A stretch of DNA of 17,985 nucleotides from NCBI GenBank assembly GCA_001800675.1, contig MGVW01000014.1, positions 1-17,985 on the forward strand, in the 5' to 3' direction. Source of the stretch: Euryarchaeota archaeon RBG_13_57_23. GTDB lineage: Archaea > Thermoplasmatota > Thermoplasmata > UBA10834. A program made the position numbers and the translations under genes. Below the pieces are notes generated by a model that was not told where the DNA came from, made no database searches, and was given only the letters and a program-made list of their open reading frames with translations. Shown one piece after another: positions 14,452-17,985 of the stretch (the stretch's first letter is position 1; each line of letters begins with the position of its first letter).

Positions 14452-14811
14452 ATGGTCGAACCACAGAAGATCCTGAGCGGTGAGGCGACCTGCCGTGACA
14501 TCGTCAAGTGCATGTACAGGCTCTCCGACTTCGAACTCGCGATCTACAGAAAGTTGGTCAAGCAGGGCCCTCTGAGGGCAGACGATCTCGCACCTGTGCT
14601 CAAGAGAGATCGGAGCACCGTCTACCGCGCGCTGCAGAAACTCGTCGCAGCCGGTCTCGCTTTCCGGGACACGAAGAGCATCGAGCGCGGAGGTTACTAT
14701 CACGTATATGCCGCGGTCGAGCCGGCTCAACTGAAGGCGAAACTGCATAAGTGCGCCGACGATTGGTTCGAGAACATGAACGGTGCAATCGACGATTTCG
14801 ATCTTGCGTGA
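14452..14811 (+). CDS. TrmB/ArsR-like winged-helix regulator with N-terminal Cys pair
   Basis: The product has 119 residues. A winged-helix DNA-binding domain spans about 24-95: LSDFELAIYRKLVKQGPL, then DDLAPVLKRDRSTVYRALQKLVAAGL with the recognition helix around 54-66, then an RGGYYHVYAAV wing. A C-terminal helix may dimerise. The pattern resembles TrmB or PadR/ArsR-type regulators but there is no sugar-binding domain. C14 and C20 flank the start of the first helix and C101 is in the last; a thiol or persulfide switch is conceivable. Being divergent from the sulfur-relay operon and sharing an operator element with it, it is the likely repressor of both. The ATG is leaderless; an upstream TTG at 14434 lies in the promoter. 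Confidence 0.85.
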   Translation: MVEPQKILSGEATCRDIVKCMYRLSDFELAIYRKLVKQGPLRADDLAPVLKRDRSTVYRALQKLVAAGLAFRDTKSIERGGYYHVYAAVEPAQLKAKLHKCADDWFENMNGAIDDFDLA

Positions 14812-14858
14812 ATTCGTCTCGAGCCCCAAAGTCATTTCCGTCAGAGAATCCTGAAAGT

Positions 14859-14866
14859 CTTATATG
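14859..14866 (+). promoter_or_regulatory. TATA box of pyrB
   Basis: CTTATATG is centred about 27 nt before the pyrB ATG at 14890, predicting a leaderless mRNA that starts the pyrB-pyrI-FeS-AOR unit. Confidence 0.6.
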
Positions 14867-14889
14867 CTGCACATTGGATTAGGTGCTCG

Positions 14890-15825
14890 ATGTCAGCAGG
14901 ATGGAAGGGGATGGACATCGTCTCCATCCGCGATTTTTCGAGGGAGCAGATCGAGCATGTCTTGAAGCTGGCCGACAAGATGGTGCCGGTCGCGAAGGGG
15001 GAGGAGCGGAGTGTGCTTCTTGAGGGGCACGTTCTCGGATCGCTCTTCTATGAACCGTCTACGAGGACGCGGCTATCATTCGAGTGCGCGATGACACGCT
15101 TGGGCGGCAGGACATTGGGATTCGACGAACCAAAAGGTTCGTCAGTCGCGAAGGGAGAGACCCTCGCGGACACGATAAGGATGGTCGACTCATACTGCGA
15201 CGTGATAGTTCTCAGGCATCCGCAAGAAGGTGCGGCTAGATTGGCTGCGCACTTCGCAAACAAACCTGTGATCAACGCGGGAGACGGGGCCGGGCAGCAT
15301 CCGACGCAGACTATTCTCGACCTGTTCACGATCAGAAAGGAGAAGAAGAACCTTGAGGGTATCAACGTGGTCGTCCTCGGGGATCTGAAATACGGCAGGA
15401 CCGTCCACTCTCTCGCGGAAGCCCTGGCGATGTTCGGCGCGCAGCTGACCTTCGTGGCTCCCCCGAGCCTGCAGATACCGAAGGAGCATCTGAAGCAAAT
15501 CGAGACGATGGGCCACAAGCCGAAGATCAGCAGCTCCCTGGAGGATTCCATCAAGGAGGCCGATGTGCTCTACGTGACAAGGATACAGAAGGAGCGGTTC
15601 CCCGACCCGGCTGAGTACCAGAAGGTAGCGGGCACCTTTAGGATAGACCTGAACGCGCTCAAGGACGTGAAGCGCGACATGATCATCATGCACCCGTTGC
15701 CGAGGGTCGGAGAGATCGCGCCTGAGGTGGATGCGACCGAACATGCCAGATACTTCGAGCAGGCGTTCAACGGGGTGCCTGTCAGGATGGCGCTTCTCGG
15801 GCTTGTGCTGGGGGCGTCGAAATGA
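14890..15825 (+). CDS. pyrB: Aspartate carbamoyltransferase catalytic chain
   Basis: The product has 311 residues. It condenses carbamoyl phosphate with aspartate in de novo pyrimidine synthesis. The carbamoyl-phosphate loop is FYEPSTRTRLSFE (STRTR at 57-61). The loop given to the neighbouring subunit is GSSVAKGET (S85, K88). HPTQ, the DLKYGRTVHSL Asp-domain segment and MHPLPRVGEI near the C-terminus are all intact. A short MSAGWKG extension precedes the usual family start. The TATA box spacing supports the ATG at 14890 over 14911. Confidence 0.97.
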   Translation: MSAGWKGMDIVSIRDFSREQIEHVLKLADKMVPVAKGEERSVLLEGHVLGSLFYEPSTRTRLSFECAMTRLGGRTLGFDEPKGSSVAKGETLADTIRMVDSYCDVIVLRHPQEGAARLAAHFANKPVINAGDGAGQHPTQTILDLFTIRKEKKNLEGINVVVLGDLKYGRTVHSLAEALAMFGAQLTFVAPPSLQIPKEHLKQIETMGHKPKISSSLEDSIKEADVLYVTRIQKERFPDPAEYQKVAGTFRIDLNALKDVKRDMIIMHPLPRVGEIAPEVDATEHARYFEQAFNGVPVRMALLGLVLGASK

Positions 15826-16277
15826 AGGAGTTCAAGGTCACACCGATCAGGAACGGCACGGTCATCGACCACATCTCAGTCGGGATGGCCCTGAAGGTCC
15901 TGAAGATCATCGGGGTCAAGGACGACGTGAACTCGACCGTGAGCGTCCTCATACATGTGCCGAGCAAGAAGGCCGGCTGGAAGGACATCGTGAAGATCGA
16001 GGACCGCGAGCTCGACCCGAAGGATCTGGACAGGATCGCTCTCATCTCTCCCAACGCCACGATCAACATCATCAGGGACTACAACGTCGCTGAGAAGTTC
16101 ATCGTCGAAGTCCCCAACGTGATCAAGGGCATCATGCAGTGCTCAAACCCTGGATGCATAACGAACAAGGACGAGCCGGTCGAGCCGGAGTTCGTTGTCG
16201 AGTCCAAGAAGCCGATCACTCTCAGATGTGTCTACTGCGACAGGGTCACGACTGATGTCGCGGAGAACATCAGGTGA
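15822..16277 (+). CDS. pyrI: Aspartate carbamoyltransferase regulatory chain
   Basis: The product has 151 residues, the normal length. The N-terminal allosteric domain carries the VTPIRNGTVIDHI nucleotide-binding segment that responds to CTP and ATP in known PyrI. The C-terminal zinc domain has C107, C112, C136 and C139 (CSNPGC and CVYC), which hold it to PyrB. The ATG overlaps the pyrB stop (ATGA), so the chains are coupled in translation. Confidence 0.97.
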   Translation: MKEFKVTPIRNGTVIDHISVGMALKVLKIIGVKDDVNSTVSVLIHVPSKKAGWKDIVKIEDRELDPKDLDRIALISPNATINIIRDYNVAEKFIVEVPNVIKGIMQCSNPGCITNKDEPVEPEFVVESKKPITLRCVYCDRVTTDVAENIR

Positions 16278-16306
16278 GTTCTCTGAAGGGGGCCTGAGGT
16301 CTGAGG

Positions 16307-16633
16307 CTGAAGCTCGAGCCGAACAAGTGCGTCGCATGCGGTCTTTGCGAGATGGTGTGCAGCATGCACAGGGATTCCGTTCTCACACCGATGACCTCGA
16401 GCATCATCCTCCACATCGAGGACAAGGCCAACTACTTTGGACTCGTTTTGAAGACGAAGTCAGAGGGGCTGTTGCTGGGCAGACCTGAAGGAGCATCTTC
16501 AGGCCAGCAGGCTTCGGGATCAGGTGGTCCTGGGGCGAAACCGATTCTCCTCAGGGAAGCGTGCGACCTCTGCGACGGGCGCCCCAAATGCGCGAGCATC
16601 TGCCCGACCCAATGCATCACGGCGGTCGATTAG
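16307..16633 (+). CDS. Two-cluster ferredoxin-like protein, AOR partner
   Basis: The frame encodes about 108 residues. An N-terminal CVACGLCEMVC (C8, C11, C14, C18) binds one [4Fe-4S] cluster. A C-terminal CDLCDGRPKCASICPTQC (C86, C89, C95, C99, with C103) binds another. A Ser/Gly-rich linker lies around 61-77. This is the layout of electron-transfer subunits found beside aldehyde ferredoxin oxidoreductases. There is no ATG, GTG or TTG between the in-frame stop at 16295-16297 and the first Cys motif. I infer a CTG start at 16307, preceded by GAGGT at 6 nt spacing. The first ATG, at 16352, would delete most of cluster 1. Its stop abuts the AOR start (TAGATG). Confidence 0.75.
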   Translation: MKLEPNKCVACGLCEMVCSMHRDSVLTPMTSSIILHIEDKANYFGLVLKTKSEGLLLGRPEGASSGQQASGSGGPGAKPILLREACDLCDGRPKCASICPTQCITAVD

Positions 16634-17797
16634 ATGAACATGCGCAACGGGAAGATAGGGATAATCGACCTTTCGACGGGGGTGTCTAGCGAGGAGGATT
16701 TCGTAGGCGACGTTCTAACAGCGGGTGTCCTCAGGGCTCTTCTTGCGAAGCACGGACCTGATTCGATAGTCCTCGGAACCGGCCTCCTCACTGGCAGCCT
16801 GATCCCCGCCTCGTGCGCCGGAACATTGACAGCTGGCCAGAAGACCATGCCGTTGCTCGGCCACGCGGGAATCGAGCTGAAGCTATCCGGGTTCGACTTC
16901 CTGGTCTTGAAAGGTAAGGCACCCAACTGGGGTTATGTCTGGACCCGAGACGGGATCGTCGAATTGGTGGAACTACGTGAGAGCCCACAGCTCAACTCTT
17001 GGCAGCGGACCGATAAGATAAGAGCCGACCAAGGGGACTCCAAGATCCAGGTGGTGTCGGGTGGCCCGTGGTGCGATGCGGGTAGTCCTGCCGCTCAGCT
17101 GGTGGTAGACCACTGGGGCGGCGAGGACAAGGTCGGGATGGGCGCGGAGTTCGGCAAGAGGAATCTCGCTGCAGTGGCGTTCAGGGGGATGGGGGAGCTG
17201 GAGATCGCAGATCCTGAAGCTCATTTCGAGGGATCAGTTGCGCTCATGAAAGGTCATCTGTCCAGGCTCGGACCGAACAAGGGTCTGCAGTCATATTACG
17301 AAGGCGCTGGGCGGGAGGATTTCGTTAGCCTGGTGCACAGGTATATCGGATGTTACGGTTGCCCTTTCCCGTGCAGAACTTACCTCAAGACGGAGGAGGA
17401 CCCGAAGGAGATGCGCTTCATGCACAAGGAGCCAGGCTATCTCCACTATGACGTTCCAGCTCTCGAGATGGCCACTCAGGTTGGCCTCAGTTCGCGTGAC
17501 GCGACCAGAGTGCTGACACGCTGCGCACAGGCAGGTGCGGAACCAGTGGCTGTGCTGACTGCTGCTGCGGTGGGAGGCGGTCGACCGGATGTGGCGTCCA
17601 TCGAGAGTCTGCTGTCGCGGCGGGCCGATGTCAAACCAGTCAACAAGGGCAACTTCGAATCGAGTTTACCATCGCTGAAAGATTACGAGACATGCCTTGG
17701 ACTTGGCCTTTGCCCGAGGTACTGGGCAAAGGTTGGATTCGACATCAGATCTCTTTCCTCATGCGCTGAGTCGGCCATCGGTCACACACTCCAATGA
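16634..17797 (+). CDS. Compact aldehyde ferredoxin oxidoreductase (AOR) family protein
   Basis: The product has 387 residues. The N-terminal domain (about 1-200) has the AOR start GKIGIIDLSTGV, a LGTGLLTG segment, the AGIELKLSGFDFLVLKGKA stretch and VGMGAEFGKRNLAAVAFRG, regions that hold the tungstopterin in characterised AORs. The [4Fe-4S] motif CYGCPFPC is at C240, C243 and C247; the fourth ligand could be C354 or C360 in CLGLGLCPRYW. Characterised AORs have about 600 residues, so roughly 200 are missing between the domains although both cluster parts remain. The frame is intact, so this looks like a short subfamily rather than decay. Substrate unknown. The preceding ferredoxin-like gene is its probable electron partner. 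Confidence 0.85.
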   Translation: MNMRNGKIGIIDLSTGVSSEEDFVGDVLTAGVLRALLAKHGPDSIVLGTGLLTGSLIPASCAGTLTAGQKTMPLLGHAGIELKLSGFDFLVLKGKAPNWGYVWTRDGIVELVELRESPQLNSWQRTDKIRADQGDSKIQVVSGGPWCDAGSPAAQLVVDHWGGEDKVGMGAEFGKRNLAAVAFRGMGELEIADPEAHFEGSVALMKGHLSRLGPNKGLQSYYEGAGREDFVSLVHRYIGCYGCPFPCRTYLKTEEDPKEMRFMHKEPGYLHYDVPALEMATQVGLSSRDATRVLTRCAQAGAEPVAVLTAAAVGGGRPDVASIESLLSRRADVKPVNKGNFESSLPSLKDYETCLGLGLCPRYWAKVGFDIRSLSSCAESAIGHTLQ

Positions 17798-17823
17798 CCC
17801 GACCAGTCAACCCCATGGTCAAA

Positions 17824-17833
17824 AAGCTTTTAG
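17824..17833 (+). promoter_or_regulatory. TATA-like box of the terminal kinase gene
   Basis: AAGCTTTTAG, part of the palindrome AAAAGCTTTT, is centred about 34 nt before the ATG at 17863 and predicts transcription beginning near 17855. Confidence 0.4.
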
Positions 17834-17862
17834 TAGAAGACAGCTGGTAGGTCATCGATACC

Positions 17863-17985
17863 ATGAAGATACTCGTCACGACCGGCATGCCTGGGTCCGG
17901 CAAGGAGGAGTTTCTCCAGTGCTGCGTCGCGAGAGGGGCGAAGCCGATAAGGATGGGGGACATAGTCCGTGAGAAGGCCAAGGAG
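17863..17985 (+). CDS. P-loop kinase, UPF0200/adenylate kinase-like (3' partial)
   Basis: Forty-one residues are visible before the window ends. They begin MKILVTTGMPGSGKEEFLQC, with the Walker A GMPGSGK at 8-14, followed by PIRMGDIVREKAKE. This pairing of GMPGSGK with an MGDIVRE segment about 20 residues later is typical of the archaeal UPF0200 nucleotide kinase-like family. Substrate not known from this fragment. A dephospho-CoA kinase-like protein is the main alternative. Confidence 0.8.
   Translation, partial: MKILVTTGMPGSGKEEFLQCCVARGAKPIRMGDIVREKAKE

Noticed and set aside
1..17985. CRISPR arrays, insertion sequences, tRNA or rRNA genes
   Set aside because: I looked for regular repeats, transposase motifs, and cloverleaf-like or rRNA segments in the spacers and saw none.

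Overview
The window is a compact, GC-rich stretch of archaeal chromosome. The archaeal assignment rests on the genes: ABCE1, archaeal Pelota (aPelota), an ArcS-type archaeosine synthase, the archaeal pyrB-pyrI pair, and a MetRS with double zinc knuckles and a C-terminal tRNA-binding extension. The promoters agree: TATA-like boxes lie about 25-30 nt before leaderless or near-leaderless starts, and Shine-Dalgarno sites occur mainly inside operons. The mix fits Euryarchaeota sensu lato, perhaps a Thermoplasmatota lineage; that finer placement is inference. I see no CRISPR array, insertion sequence, tRNA or rRNA.

Positions 1-8.4 kb hold housekeeping and membrane genes in alternating orientation: a 5'-truncated membrane protein (+), a BASS-type transporter (-), a DedA protein (+), ABCE1 (-), an M3 oligopeptidase (-), metG (+) and a PHP-domain hydrolase overlapping the metG stop (+). 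Three divergent pairs in the window each appear to share one near-palindromic TATA box. Convergent pairs overlap or abut by a few bases.

Positions 8.4-12.6 kb hold a Roadblock/LC7 protein (-), Pelota (+), a stand-alone response regulator (-), a gene-poor gap of about 420 bp with a possible 30-residue ORF and hairpin (-), and ArcS (-). Pelota and ABCE1 are functional partners in ribosome rescue and recycling.

Positions 12.6-14.8 kb are the most system-like part: a five-gene leftward sulfur-relay operon (TusA, DsrE2-like, DsrH/TusB-like, DsrE/TusD-like, DsrF/TusC-like) facing a divergent TrmB/ArsR-like winged-helix regulator with two N-terminal cysteines. The two promoters carry copies of the same 17-nt element (14 of 17 identical), one of them the right part of a perfect 17-nt palindrome. 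This suggests a repressor that controls both itself and the sulfur operon.

Positions 14.8-17.8 kb form a rightward unit: pyrB, pyrI, a two-cluster ferredoxin-like protein that seems to start at a non-canonical CTG, and a compact 387-residue homologue of aldehyde ferredoxin oxidoreductase. The window ends inside a P-loop kinase gene of the UPF0200 type.
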